A DNA stretch of 64,000 bases from Paenibacillus sp. CC-CFT747 (GTDB taxonomy: Bacteria; Bacillota; Bacilli; Paenibacillales; NBRC-103111): assembly GCA_030323305.1 (NCBI GenBank), contig CP106741.1, positions 191,001 through 255,000 on the forward strand. The letters are read 5' to 3'. The notes under the pieces were generated by a model, which was not told the origin of the DNA, did not search any database, and worked only from the letters and a program-made list of their open reading frames with translations. Shown one piece after another: positions 39,959 through 50,424 of the stretch. Positions within the stretch are counted from its first letter, which is position 1; each line of letters opens with the position of its first letter. A program made the position numbers and the translations under genes.

Positions 39959-42900
39959 CTAGTCCCGCAGGCTGCTCGGCCACAGCACATAATGCTTGCG
40001 GTCCCGCTCGGCGCCGATTTCCTCGAGAAGCCCGGCCGCTTCGGATTCCGCCGCCTCGCGGCCGTTCCACGATTCCACCACGATTTTGCGGATGCCGTTC
40101 TGGCGGAGCAGCGTACGGAACAGGCCGGAGAGCTCCCGGCCCCATTCCTCTTCGGCATCCCCCATGCTGACCAGCCGGCGCCCGTTGTTCTCGATCCACA
40201 TCACCCAGCGGCCCTCACGGAAAACAAGGAAATTCCCGGGCTTGCGGGCAAACGCTGCTCCCGGACGAACCGGCCAAGGGGCCGCCGCTCCGTAAGGATT
40301 GGCGGGGTCCACCGCGGAGAGCAGGGTGAGGCCGGGTTCCCGGCCAGCCGGCTTTCGCAGCCCCTCGACGGTTTCCCGGGTCGAGTACTGAAGGGAAGCC
40401 ACACCCTTGATGAAGAAGCCGCGGGTAACCATTCCCCATTCCTCGAGCTGCTTGAGAACCCCGTAATGAACGTCCCAGGCGTAGGGGGACGACTGGGACG
40501 CCAGCTCTCTCGTCACCAGTCCGAACTGCTGCAGAAGGTGGCGGGTCCACCGCACGGCGGACTCCCCGGGGTCAACCGGTTCTCCGGCAAGCCCCGAGAG
40601 GGCGTACCAGCGGCCGAGGCCGGACTGAAATTTCCCGGCCTTGGCCCGGTTACCACCCAGGTGAAGCCGCAGCGGAGCGAACTGGTCGTTCGCGGCATGG
40701 CCCTCCCAGACAAGGTCCATCAGCTGCTCGAGCACCTCTGAGGGCAGCTCGCCGGTTTCCCGGCTCAGCGACGAGAGGAAGCTCGCCCCTTTTGTCCTCA
40801 GCCGCTCCAGGAGGGCGGGATGCTTGGTATCGCCGGTCCTGGCCGCAAGGGGACCGTACAGCTCGGCGGCCTCCATCAGGAAGAAGGCGACCCTCCCCTC
40901 CTTCTCTCCCTCTTCCTTGCGGCCCATCCAGAAGAGCTCGCCCGAGGCGCAGAGCAGATCGAGCTCGTCCGGCCGGTAGCCGGGAACCCTCGCCGGGAAA
41001 ATAAACTTCTCCCAGTGGCTCAAGGGAAGAAAAAGCCCCTGAAGCCGGCCGATCACCTCGCGCAGTTTGGCGCCACCCGAAGCCGTCCCCAGCGTCACCC
41101 CTTGAAGCTCAGCCAAATAGGCGGCATACCGGTCGGCGGGAACCCCTCGCTTGCCCTCCGGAAATCCCGGATGGAGAAACGGATGATGCGCGAAGCCACC
41201 TTGGCGCTCGTCCACAGCTCTTCCCGGCCGGGCTCGGCAAAGGGAGCCGTCTCCACCGTTCCTTGTCCCCGGGCTTCCTGAACCAGCCGCTCCGCCTCCG
41301 GCCGGGGAATGGCATACCGCTCCGCCAGCTCCTCCGTGGTGAAGGCGAGCCGGTGCTCCATGAACCGTTTGCCGATCAAGGCAGCCGATCGGCTGCTCCC
41401 GGGGAAGGCCGCGTAGAGCTCCGCTTCGTCGGAGCAAATATAGCGCGGTTCCCCGCCAACGCCGGCGACGGCTACCTTGTCCTCCTCGATTAGAGAGTCT
41501 ACCCATTCCGCGGAAGCCCGACCAGCCAGACGGATGAGCTCCTCCCGCGTCATATCCCCCGCTCCTTCAGCAACCGGTACAGATCCTCCCGGCCTCGGAT
41601 GTCGAGCCCTTCTCCCTCCTCCAGCCGCCGCTTTTCCTCCTCGACGATTTCCTGGGAAATGCTTTCCCGGAGGGCGTCCTGTCCGAACATTTCAGCGGCC
41701 AAGCCCTTGTTTACGCCGAGCAGACGAACCTGCAGATCCTTGCTTAAGGCATCCGATTCATAGAAGGAAGCGTTGACGTAATCAAAAAGAAACTGGGCCG
41801 CCATAGGCGACGGGAAGCGGGAATCCCGGTAAGCGAGCTCTATCTCTCCCTCTCCATGGCCTGGAGCATCTCCTGAACCGGTCCGGTGTCCAGCGACTCC
41901 CGGAGCGACTCCTCGAAGGCTTCCCGCAGGAAAGGGAAATCCTCGGCGTAGGGCAGCGCCTCCTTAAGAAGCTCTTCGCTCCTCAGCCTCTTCTTCCAGG
42001 CCGGCATACGGGTGAAGCTGCGGGAAAGGAGAAGCGACACCTCGGCAATGCGCCGAAAGTTGATGCCGAGCAGGGGCGAGGAGGGGATCGCTTGAAGGAG
42101 GAGCGTTTCGAGCTCGCGGCTCCCCAGCTGCCGGATCAGCAGAGGCCACGCCGGGTCCCATTCGGTGAAGACAAATTCAATGCCGTTGTCCCGGGCATTG
42201 GCATACAACCGCCCGGTTCCCTTCTTCTCCAGCTTCGCCTGAAGGGCAAGCTGCCAGGTCCGGTTGAACCGGCGGCCGAACCAGCTGTGAAGAACAAGAT
42301 GATGCTGCGAGGCATCGTCTGTGAAATGCTCCAGGACGAGCCGCCGGGAGGTAGGCAACGGGGTGGAGGCCCGCTGGGAAGCGATAAGGGACAGCAGGCT
42401 GTCCGCCGCGCCCGCTTCCATGCGGAATTCCTCCATGAGCCATTCCTCGGCGAGCAGCCGGGAATCCCGCTCCCTCCGGTCCAGCTCCTCCACGAACCGG
42501 CCGACCGCTTCTCCCATCTCCCGGCTTCTGCCCAACGCTTCCGCCCTCCAGAACGGGATCTCGCTGTAGGCATTGGCGCTCTCCGTTACATAGATCCGGT
42601 CGTGGCGGATCGCCTGTACCCTCCAGGAGCTCGTCCCGAGCTGGAAGGTGTCGCCCACGCGCGTTTCGTGGACGAATTCTTCGTCCAGCTCGCCCAGGTG
42701 CAGCTTCGATTCCGCATGATGCACGGGATACCCCGAGCTCTGAGGAATCGTGCCGGCGCCCATGACCGCCGCCATGGGCGTGTTCGCCCGGCGGCGGAGC
42801 ACCCCGGCGCCGCGGTCCCACTCGAGCAGCGGGCGTGCGAACGGGTACAGCCCGGCCAGCACCTGCAGCACCGCCTCGAGCCGCGCTCGCGGCAGGCCGC

Positions 42901-44443
42901 GGAAGCCGTCGCTGCGCGCGAGCGTGCGGGCGAGCCGCCCAAGCTCCCAGTCCTCCGTGGCCGTCATGGCCACGATCTGCTGGGAGAGGACATCGAGGGA
43001 ATGCCGCGGGACGCGGATTTCCTCGATGTCCCGGGCGGCGATGGCGCGCGCAAGCACGGCGGCCTCGGGCAGCTCGCTGCGGGTGCGCACGAGGATCACG
43101 CCGCGGGAGATACCTCCCACGGCGTGGCCCGCGCGGCCGAAGCGCTGGATGCCCGCGGCGGCCGTCTTGGGCGAGTCGACCTGGATCACAAGATCGACGT
43201 GGCCGACGTCGATGCCGAGCTCCAGGGAGGAGGTCGCCACCAGGCAGCGCAGCTCGCCGTCCTTCAGCATCCGCTCCACCTCGAGGCGCTTCTCGCGGGA
43301 CACGCTGCCGTGATGCGACCGGGCCATCTCGTAGCCCGCATGATCGTTCAGCCGCAAGGTCAAGCGCTCGCACAGCCTCCGGCTGTTGACGAACACGAGC
43401 GTCGTCCGGCTGCCCGTCATGAGCCCCGTGATCCGGTCGAGGATCGGCTTCCACATGTCGCGCTCTTTCCCGCCGGAAGCCCGCTCGGGCATCGTCACCG
43501 TGACCCGGAGCTCCTTGTTCATCCGGCTTTCGATGATGTGGACCGGCCGGGGAGTGTAGCCGCTGCCAAGCGCTTCTTCCGGCTCCCTCTCTTCCGCAGC
43601 CGGCGGGAGGCCTCCCCTTTCCTCACGGCTCCCGGGAAGGGCGGCGCTCTCTTCCCCATGGGAAGCCCGTGCGTTCAACCCGCTCCCGGCGGCTTCGGCT
43701 TCGCTGCCCCGGCTGTCCTCTTCCGCTCCCGATTTCCCTGCGGGTTCCGTCGACGCTTCCGTCTCTCCGGCAGCGGGGTCTTCCCAGCCCCCGAGAAACC
43801 GCGCCACGCGCTCCATCGGCTTCTGGGTGGCGGACACGCCGATCCGCTGGGGAGAACGGCCGCACCAGTCGACCAGCCGCTCAAGCGTCACCGTGAGATG
43901 AAGCCCCCGCTTGTCCGCCGCGAGATCATGAATTTCGTCGACGATGACCTGCTCCACTGTCTTCAGCATCTCCCTTCCCTTCCGGGAGGTCAGCAGGATA
44001 TACAGCGATTCGGGGGTCGTGACGAGCAGGTCGGGCGGGGTGCGCAGCATCGAGGTCCGCGTGCTTTGCGACGTGTCCCCGGTGCGAACGCCGACGCGGA
44101 TTCCCGGCCAACCGGTTCCCGACCTCTCTGCTTCCGCCTCCATCTCCTCGACAAAGCGTACGGCATGGTGATGAATGTCGTTATTGAGCGCCTTGAGCGG
44201 GGTTACATAGAGAATGCGGACCCCGGCTTCGCTATAGCTTCCTGCCAGCTTGCCTTTGACGACCCGGTCCAGGCACGGGAGCAGCGCCGCCAGCGTTTTG
44301 CCGGAGCCGGTCGGGGCGGCTATCAAAGTATGGCGGCCGGAGCTTATGGACGGCCACGCCTGCAGTTGAACATCGGTCGGGTTCCCCACCTCTTTGGCGA
44401 ACCAGCTTCTCAGAACCGGATGAAAGTCCTCCGTTCCCTTCAT
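39959..44443 (-). CDS. lhr: Lhr-type large DEAD/DEAH helicase (three frameshifts)
   Basis: One superfamily 2 helicase of about 1495 residues. It starts MKGTEDFHPVLRSWFAKEVG at ATG 44443, after AAAGGGG. Walker A is APTGSGKT (residues 43-50). Later motifs are VDEIHDL, SATQKP and QRFGRAGHAV. About 60 residues of acidic low-complexity sequence separate the two RecA lobes. The Lhr winged helix and DEAD-associated domains follow, then a long C-terminal region including EKFIFPARVPGYRPDELDLL and VHYGVLKQLEEWGMVTRGFF, ending KHYVLWPSSLRD. Frame changes lie near 41857 (extra AG in GAGAGAG), 41568 (G-run deletion) and 41130. Lhr proteins are implicated in DNA repair as 3'-5' translocases. It follows the permease gene after 50 bases. 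Confidence 0.88.
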
Positions 44444-44493
44444 ACGCGTCACCCCTTTCGCAACCTTTTCTGGTTAAGCCGATACTCCTGACC

Positions 44494-46881
44494 CTATTCA
44501 TAATTCAGCACGTCCCGGATGTCCATCCGGGAAGCTTTGCGGGAGGGAAGATAGGTTGCCACGGCGGCCAAGACCAGAACACCCCCAGCCACAGAGCAAG
44601 CCCCAAGAACGAATAACGGTAATCGAGCGGAGCTTGAAACAGGCTCTGGCCCACTTGGCTGCCGAGAATCCGGCTGATCGGATACGCCAAGCCGGCGGAC
44701 ACGCCCCAGCCGAGCAGGGCGGCACACATCCCCTCTACCGTCACCATGGCCCATACCGCCGAATCTGCGGCACCTATGCTCCGCAGGATTCCGATTTCCT
44801 TGGACCGCTCGAGGACATTAAGACTCATCATGCCCATGAGCCCGAGGGAAGCGATTACGGTGAGCAGAACGGCCATCGCCGCAAGAAACCCGATAAGAAT
44901 CCCGAGCCGCTTCTCCTGAACCTCCCGTGCCTCCGCGGTAAAAGACGGAGCATTGAGCTTCCAGCCCTTCTCTTCCGCCAGCCGGCGAAGCTCGGCCGCG
45001 GTGCTCCTCTGCTCCTCCAAGTCAAGGCCGTCCATTCCAAGCTGAAGCAGGCTGGCGGTTCCATCCGCCCCAACGGAACGGGTAAGGGAGCCGTAGCCAA
45101 CATACGCGTCCACTTCCTTCGGGGCCGGGACGATGCCCGCTACCCGCCACGTCTGCTTCACCCCTTGAACCGTGAGGGTGACGGAATCGCCAATCCGAAG
45201 GTCCGGCTCTTCTCCTGCGAAGGAGGAGGTCAGTACGATGTCGGCTTGGTCCTTCCGGAGCCAGCGTCCTTCGCTCATCATAGGGGTAAGCAAACCGGAA
45301 TCTTCCGGTGGAGCGGCTATCGCCAGATCGCGGCTTTTGGTGCCGTCCCGGCGGAGGAGGGTGCCGGTAGCGGAGTACCAGCTTTCCGCCTTCTTCACGC
45401 CGGGGAGCCCGAGGGCGAGCTTCTCCAGGGCTTCTCCAGGCTGCGGAACCGGAAAGGTGAACCGGATATCATAGCCCATAAAGCCGAAGGAGCGGTCCAG
45501 TGTGCGGCCGATCGAGGCCTGCAGGCTGAATACGGAAAGCACCACCGCTCCTCCGATGCCGAGCACGGCTGTCGCCAAGGCCAGTCTGCCCTTGCGGCGG
45601 AAGGTATTGCGTATGGCCAGCAGCAGGGGCCGGGGCAGCCCTTTCAGCCCCATGATCGTCTCCCCGCCCGGGCCTCTCTTCCCGGATCCGGTCCTCCAAT
45701 CGCCTCTCTTTCGGGCATGCGGGTGCCGCGGTAAACCGGAAGGAACGCCGACAGGGCCGGAATAAGCAAGCCTACCGCCGCTTGAAGCCCCACCACGGAA
45801 GGAGACAGGCCGTAGCCGGATACATCCAGATTGAGAAGACCGGCCGCCCGGCGGGTGATCAGGAAAGCGGCCCCCAGCCGAGCGGGATGCCGACGGCGGC
45901 TCCTATCCCTCCCAGGATCAGCACCATCCCCAAATAGAGACGGAACAGGCTGCCGTCCCCCGCCCCCATCACCTTCATGACTCCGATCTGTCTCAGCTGT
46001 CCGTGAATGAGGGCGGTCATCGTGTTGACCACGAGACCGGAGCCGAGAAGAAGGGCCAGCGCACCAAAGGCGAGCAGGATGAAGGCCATCGACGTGATCA
46101 GGTCATAGGCCCAATGCTTGCCCGGCTCGGGGACCGATAAAGAGAAGACCGCTTTCCCTTCCGCATTAAGAGCATCCCGTACCCGGACGGCCAGATCCTT
46201 AAGAAGCTTCTTATCGGCGGAGGAGGTTTCCGCCTTGCCGGACAGTGTGTTATAGGTCTCTTGCAGCCCGAGAGCCGCGGCCCCCTCTTCCGTCAAATAA
46301 CCGAAGCACAGGCCCGACACCTCGGCCGAATTGCGGAGAGGATCTTTGACGGTCCCGGCGACGGTAAACCTATGCTTCTCTCCGTCCGATAAATCCAGCC
46401 ATACCTCATCCCCTATGGAAAGGCCCAGGTAAGCAAGCGCGGTCCGTTCGAGCAGCAGGCCTTCTCCCGGAGGGGGCCACTCCCCTTCCTCCGGATAAAA
46501 ACGGTCCATGACGATGCCGCCGAAATCCTTCACCACCTGCAGGTTTACGTTCTTCCAGCCGTCCGCTCCGGCAGCCGGCGCTTCGGTTGACGGGCTGATC
46601 CGCCCATAAACGGTTCTTCGCGCTTCCACCTGTCCCAAGCCGGGAACAGCAGCTAGAGCCGCCAGTTCCTTCTCGCCGAAAGGCTCGGCCAGCAGCGTAA
46701 AATGCGAAGGGGAAGAGGCGCGGTAGCTGTCCTCCATTCCCTGGACGAACACCATGCGGGACTGTCCGATCATTCCCACCCCGGTCACCCCAAGGGAAAT
46801 GGACAGTACGACCAGCAGCGTCCGGACCTTCTGGACCACCAGGTCCCTCCCTATTTTTCTCCAGCGGGGGCTGATCCACAT
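44494..46881 (-). CDS. FtsX/MacB-type ABC transporter permease with two extracytoplasmic domains (two frameshifts)
   Basis: About 796 residues from MWISPRWRKIGRDLVVQKVR (46881). The order is helix, extracytoplasmic domain (DSYRASSPSHFTLLAEPFGE onward), three-helix FtsX block (GQLRQIGVMKVMGAG), then a second copy: helix (IRNTFRRKGRLALATAVLGI), extracytoplasmic domain, and second FtsX block (NVLERSKEIGILRSIGAADS). It ends SRKASRMDIRDVLNYE. Frame changes lie near 45865 and 44590. Such permeases move lipids, peptides or cell-envelope substrates with a dedicated ATPase, but no ATPase gene is adjacent. The start is 17 bases after the glycosyltransferase stop, so they form an operon. Confidence 0.85.
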
Positions 46882-46897
46882 ACTGCCTTTCGTCTCC

Positions 46898-48121
46898 TTA
46901 CGATATTTCTTCGATTTTGATCGCGCGGGTGTGCTTCGTATGGCTCCATTTCTGGTTGTTGCTTGTAAAAAAGCCCAAACCGTCACCGGTATCCAGCTCA
47001 GCAGAAAAAGATTATAGGGGATAAGGCCGACAAACGCCTTCCAAGACCTTCGCTCGATCAGCAGGACGGCCGCCGGCTGCAGGTAGAGGAGCAGGCTGCT
47101 GCTGTACCAGAACCAGGCCGGCAGAAGCGACCGGAAGCCTTCTCCTCCCCGCCGGTCAGCTGGAGCCACAGCATCACGCTGTAGATGATATAGAGGAGGA
47201 ACCGGAACGGCTGGAACAGATACAGCGCCGCATCGAGCTGCGACAGGCTCCGGTTCGCGAGCGCCGCGCGCAGAATTCTCCAGAAATACCGCCTCGCACA
47301 GAAGAAATGCCCCTGCATCCACCTAAGCCGTTGGCGCATGGAGCTCCACAGCCCGATCGGCTTCTCGTCGTAAACAAGCGCGTCATGGGCCCACGTCGGG
47401 AAAATCCCTCTTTCCACGCAGCGGGCCGTGAACTCCACATCCTCGGTCAGTGACCGCGCTCCCCAGCCGATTTCCTTCAGCAGACCGGATTCGATGCAGA
47501 TCCCCGTCCCTCCCAGAACACTGCCCATCCCGAGATTGTGGCGGGCGAGCTGCCAGTTCCGGTTCATGAACCAGTACATGATGGCGTAGGAGACGCTCAC
47601 CCAGGAGTCGAATGGATTTTTCGTTTCCAGATAGGCTTGGATCACCCGGTCTCCCCGGCCCAGCTTGTTATTCATAACGGTCAGAAAGTTCGGGCTGATC
47701 AAATTGTCCGCATCGAGAATAATCACGGCATCGAAGCTCCGGTCCTGCTCCCACAGCCGCTGAAGCATCCATTCCACGGCGTGGCCTTTGCCTCGCAGCG
47801 TCGGGTGCTCCCTCACCATCGGCTTTCCCCCGCCGGCTTTCGCGATCCTGGCCGTCCGGTCCGTACAGTTGTCGCAAATGACGAAGACCTCGTAAAGCGC
47901 TTTCGGATAATCTAGCTTGTGGATATTGTCCAGCAAAGAGCCGAGCACCGCCTCTTCGTTGTGGGCGGCCACCAGGATGGCGAAGGAGTGCTCCGGTTGC
48001 CGTTCATAGGTTTCTCTTTGCGAATGTATCCGGCAAAGCCAAGCAGAATCTGATAAACCCCGATGCCGCCAACCAACAGCTGCAGAGCGGCAAAGGCGTA
48101 CCCAAGCCAGGAACCAATCAA
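46898..48121 (-). CDS. Membrane-bound family 2 glycosyltransferase (three frameshifts)
   Basis: A processive-type GT2 of about 408 residues. The start is TTG 48121 (MIGSWLGYAFAALQLLVGGI) after GAGAGGG, with an N-terminal membrane helix. The GT-A domain shows FAILVAAHNEEAVLGSLLDN, VIILDADNLISPNF (DxD-type), TGICIESGLLKEIGWG, EDVEFT and RLRWMQGHFF (QxxRW-type). Further helices (LLLYLQPAAVLLIERRSWKA) close the protein. It ends IKIEEIS at 46898. Frame changes lie near 48020, 47130 and at the A6 run 46967-46972. It resembles enzymes making cell-surface polysaccharides; sugar and product are unknown. It is co-transcribed with the FtsX-type permease. Confidence 0.85.
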
Positions 48122-48217
48122 AGCTTACCCTCTCTCTTTCCTTCATGGACGGCCTCTTTCTCCCAAGGAGAACGGGGAGCCGGAGGCCTCCTCCTAAATA
48201 AAAAGGTCATTAACTTC

Positions 48218-48313
48218 AAAAAACAACCTGCTAAGGCAGATTGTTCCTTCGGTCTTCGCGGGCCCGGCGCCCTATCCGGTTACCCCGGCTGAATCGCGCC
48301 GGAAGCCGGGAAC
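48218..48313 (-). promoter_or_regulatory. Structured leader with intrinsic terminator upstream of the glycosyltransferase operon
   Basis: On the minus strand a stem AACAATCTGC/GCAGGTTGTT with loop CTTA (48222-48245) plus T run forms a terminator 100 bases before the glycosyltransferase start. Upstream lies an extended hairpin with 7-base arms (48264-48270 and 48296-48302). The bases GGAAC at 48247-48243 can pair either with GTTCC at 48313-48309 or, in part, with the terminator stem. This is the layout of a transcriptional riboswitch. The terminator could instead simply end ywdK. I cannot assign a known class. Confidence 0.5.
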
Positions 48314-48344
48314 TGATGACGTCGGCGCCTTATGACAGATAATC

Positions 48345-48722
48345 CTACAGCCGACGCTCTTTCCAGGCGGCCGCCGCCAGGCAGGCCCAGCCGGCGATAA
48401 AAGCCACCCCGCCGATCGGCGTAATGGCACCGAGCACCTTGATCCCGCTCAAAGCGAGAAGGTACAAGCTGCCTGAGAAGATTATGACCCCAATTACGAG
48501 CAGAAGACCCGCCCGTGCGACCAGCTTCTTCGCCTCCAGCCGGTCATGCAAGAGGGCGATTCCGAGGAGGCCGAGCGCATGGTACATCTGATACTGCACC
48601 CCGGTGTGATAGATGGCCAGCATATCCTCCGTCAGCCGGTCCTTCAGGGCGTGGGCGCCGAATGCCCCCAGCGCCACTCCAAGCAGGGCAAGCACGCTGC
48701 CCCACAGCAGGTAAGTTCTCAC
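48345..48722 (-). CDS. ywdK: YwdK-like DUF423 membrane protein
   Basis: An intact 125-residue protein with four predicted membrane helices. It starts at GTG 48722 (MRTYLLWGSVLALLGVALGA) after GGAG. The family signature GAFGAHALKDRLTEDMLAIY followed by HTGVQYQMYHALGLL is characteristic of DUF423. The last helix region contains GVAFIAGWACLAAAAWKERR. The function of the family is unknown. The next gene upstream on the same strand ends 16 bases before it. Confidence 0.9.
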   Translation of the reverse strand: MRTYLLWGSVLALLGVALGAFGAHALKDRLTEDMLAIYHTGVQYQMYHALGLLGIALLHDRLEAKKLVARAGLLLVIGVIIFSGSLYLLALSGIKVLGAITPIGGVAFIAGWACLAAAAWKERRL

Positions 48723-48738
48723 GTCTACTTCCGCTCCT

Positions 48739-48921
48739 TTACTGTTGTCCTACATCATGCTGTCCGACAATAAGGGTGACCGGCTCCAGAAAGACACGCA
48801 CGGCCGTTCCGTCGCCAAGCAGGTCTATTTCCATGTCCATGATTTTGGAACGGCTGATCCGTCCTTCCCTTCTATCATAAACCACATCGAATGGTTTCAA
48901 TCCGAGCGCGTGGTTGATCAC
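48739..48921 (-). CDS. Short unknown protein
   Basis: A 60-residue frame from GTG 48921 (MINHALGLKPFDVVYDRREG), which has CGGAG 6 bases upstream. An ATG at 48972 would add 17 residues but has no ribosome site. The sequence RISRSKIMDMEIDLLGDGTA followed by VRVFLEPVTLIVGQHD looks like a folded beta-rich domain. I do not recognise it. It precedes ywdK by 16 bases on the same strand and may be co-transcribed. Confidence 0.55.
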   Translation of the reverse strand: MINHALGLKPFDVVYDRREGRISRSKIMDMEIDLLGDGTAVRVFLEPVTLIVGQHDVGQQ

Positions 48922-49069
48922 CGTGGCTCCGATAGCGGGAAGCGGGGATTCCCCCCTTGATATCCTTATCATACCAGAATGCCGCCCGGCGAGACAGCCG
49001 CTTTGCAAAAGCCATCTTACCCCATTATGATAAGAAGAGCTTAAACCGAGTTCAAAACGAGGTGATACT

Positions 49070-49516
49070 ATGCACAACGAACCGAGCGGCCGGGTCGATT
49101 CCAAGAGCCCGTGGGGCGGGAACGGAGGACACTCGGGACCGGCCGGGGACGAGGGACGGAAACACTCGGGTCCCGGACTCGCTTCGCTGATTGTAGGCTC
49201 CGTGATGATGGCCGGGTTCTTTACCCTCCTGGTGTACATGGGGACGCTGATCAGCAGCGAGCTTCCCGCAGGGAGCCCCATCGACCCCCGCCAGCTGGTT
49301 ATGAGCGGTAGGCTCAAAGCAACGCTTGTCTTTGTCAGCATCGGCTTAATGGGGACGGTCGCCGGCTTTCTGGCCGGCTTCGTGCTTGGCCTCATCGGCC
49401 TGCTGCAGAGGGACCGCCGGAAAGCCTTGGCGGTTGCCGGAACGGCGCTTAACGGGGTTATTCCGGTCTTTGTGCTTTTGTTCCTTCTGCTGGCGCAAAT
49501 GGCGGCACCCGCTTAA
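49070..49516 (+). CDS. Small membrane protein of unknown function
   Basis: A 148-residue protein starting MHNEPSGRVDSKSPWGGNGG at ATG 49070, with CGAGGTGATACT upstream. The first 35 residues are Gly/Ser/Pro-rich and charged. Three hydrophobic helices follow (about residues 38-62, 85-112 and 120-145: LIVGSVMMAGFFTLLVYMGT, GLMGTVAGFLAGFVLGLIGL, NGVIPVFVLLFLLLAQM). The pattern is like DUF4190-type small membrane proteins, but I cannot assign a family firmly. It is monocistronic with a terminator. Confidence 0.7.
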   Translation: MHNEPSGRVDSKSPWGGNGGHSGPAGDEGRKHSGPGLASLIVGSVMMAGFFTLLVYMGTLISSELPAGSPIDPRQLVMSGRLKATLVFVSIGLMGTVAGFLAGFVLGLIGLLQRDRRKALAVAGTALNGVIPVFVLLFLLLAQMAAPA

Positions 49517-49574
49517 GAGAGCGGAATCCGGGGAGGCCACGCCCTCCCGGACCGTACCTTCAACTATTACCAAA

Positions 49575-49618
49575 AAAGCAGGCGCAGAGCATCCTTCGGG
49601 GTGCCTGCGCCTGCTTTT
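49575..49618 (+). terminator. Intrinsic terminator after the small membrane protein gene
   Basis: AAAAGCAGGCGCAG and CTGCGCCTGCTTTT form a perfect 14-base stem. Confidence 0.9.
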
Positions 49619-49758
49619 GTATTCCAGCCTCTGGAGAAGGTTGGTTGTTTTCCCATTAACCCACTAAAGAAGCAGGGCGGATGGGAATGTTACAATGGCC
49701 CTGTTCCGTTGAAGCCGCTTTACAGCCAAACTTTAGGAAAGGGGACTTGTCCTTTATT

Positions 49759-50211
49759 ATGAAAAAACTGATGACCGCGTCCATATTAGCCCTCTCGCTG
49801 CTCTTCTCAGCAACCGGAATGGCCAGCGCTTCTCCCACCGGGGATAAGATCGCTTCTACAGCCAAATCCTACGTCGGAAAAGTAAAATACCGCTGGGGAG
49901 TCCGCGATCCTCGACATCTTATCTTCGACTGCTCTTCTTTTACCCAATTCATCTACCAGCGAAACGGCGTCCACATCGGCTGGGGAGCCAACGCGCAAAC
50001 AAAGTACGGAAAATCCGTCTACAGCAAATCCAAGCTGCAGAAGGGCGACCTCGTGATGCTGAGCACGAACCGTCCGGGTAAGATCGGCCATGTCGGCATC
50101 TACATCGGAAACGGCAAGTTCGTTCATGCCATCCAAAGCGGAAGCGTGGTATCGGATCTCTATTCCGGCTACTGGAAGAACCGCTTCGTCAAAGGCACCC
50201 ACGTTAAGTAA
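49759..50211 (+). CDS. Secreted NlpC/P60 cell-wall peptidase
   Basis: A 150-residue protein from ATG 49759. A signal peptide (MKKLMTASILALSLLFSATG then MASASPTG) leads directly into an NlpC/P60 domain. The catalytic Cys lies in IFDCSSFTQFIYQ and His in KIGHVGIYIGNGKFVHA. The end is GYWKNRFVKGTHVK. An in-frame TTG at 49747 is better spaced from AGGAAAGGGG and would add four residues. It is a close paralogue of the NlpC domain at 27353-28027 (both share WGANAQTKYG and GYWKxRFVKGT) but lacks the SH3 domain. Predicted role: peptidoglycan stem-peptide cleavage outside the cell. Confidence 0.9.
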   Translation: MKKLMTASILALSLLFSATGMASASPTGDKIASTAKSYVGKVKYRWGVRDPRHLIFDCSSFTQFIYQRNGVHIGWGANAQTKYGKSVYSKSKLQKGDLVMLSTNRPGKIGHVGIYIGNGKFVHAIQSGSVVSDLYSGYWKNRFVKGTHVK

Positions 50212-50244
50212 TAGTCACGGAAGGCCCGGGCCTTCCGCTTCGAG

Positions 50245-50270
50245 CCGTTCCCTTTCCGGGAACGGTTTTT
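50245..50270 (+). terminator. Intrinsic terminator after the NlpC gene
   Basis: CCGTTCCC and GGGAACGG with loop TTTCC are followed by T6. A second perfect palindrome, GGAAGGCCCGGGCCTTCC (50219-50236), lies just upstream. Confidence 0.88.
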
Positions 50271-50424
50271 TGGGCTTCTTCCCCTGTTTCCCTTTTAAGC
50301 TGAAGGGACCGGGTTCTTGCTTTTCTGGCCTCTCCTAATGCCCTTTTCCTCCTCCTCCGCTATACTGGCTATAAATAGTAGTAAGATAGTGGAAAATCAT
50401 CCGACTCTTCCAGGAGGCTGTCTC

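Noticed and set aside
42092..44491. 799-codon plus-strand open frame
   Set aside because: Antisense to the Lhr helicase in GC-rich sequence; composition is His/Arg/Gly-rich and matches no protein pattern.
45859..47322. Single 487-codon frame fusing the glycosyltransferase tail to the permease
   Set aside because: An A6 run (46967-46972) lacks one base; restoring it gives a normal glycosyltransferase ending IKIEEIS and a separate permease start with its own ribosome site.
48241..48344. Glycine or c-di-AMP riboswitch
   Set aside because: A CCGAAGGAACAA stretch recalls the glycine aptamer, but the CTCTCAGG and GGAGAG elements are missing; c-di-AMP core motifs are also absent. Kept only as an unassigned structured leader.
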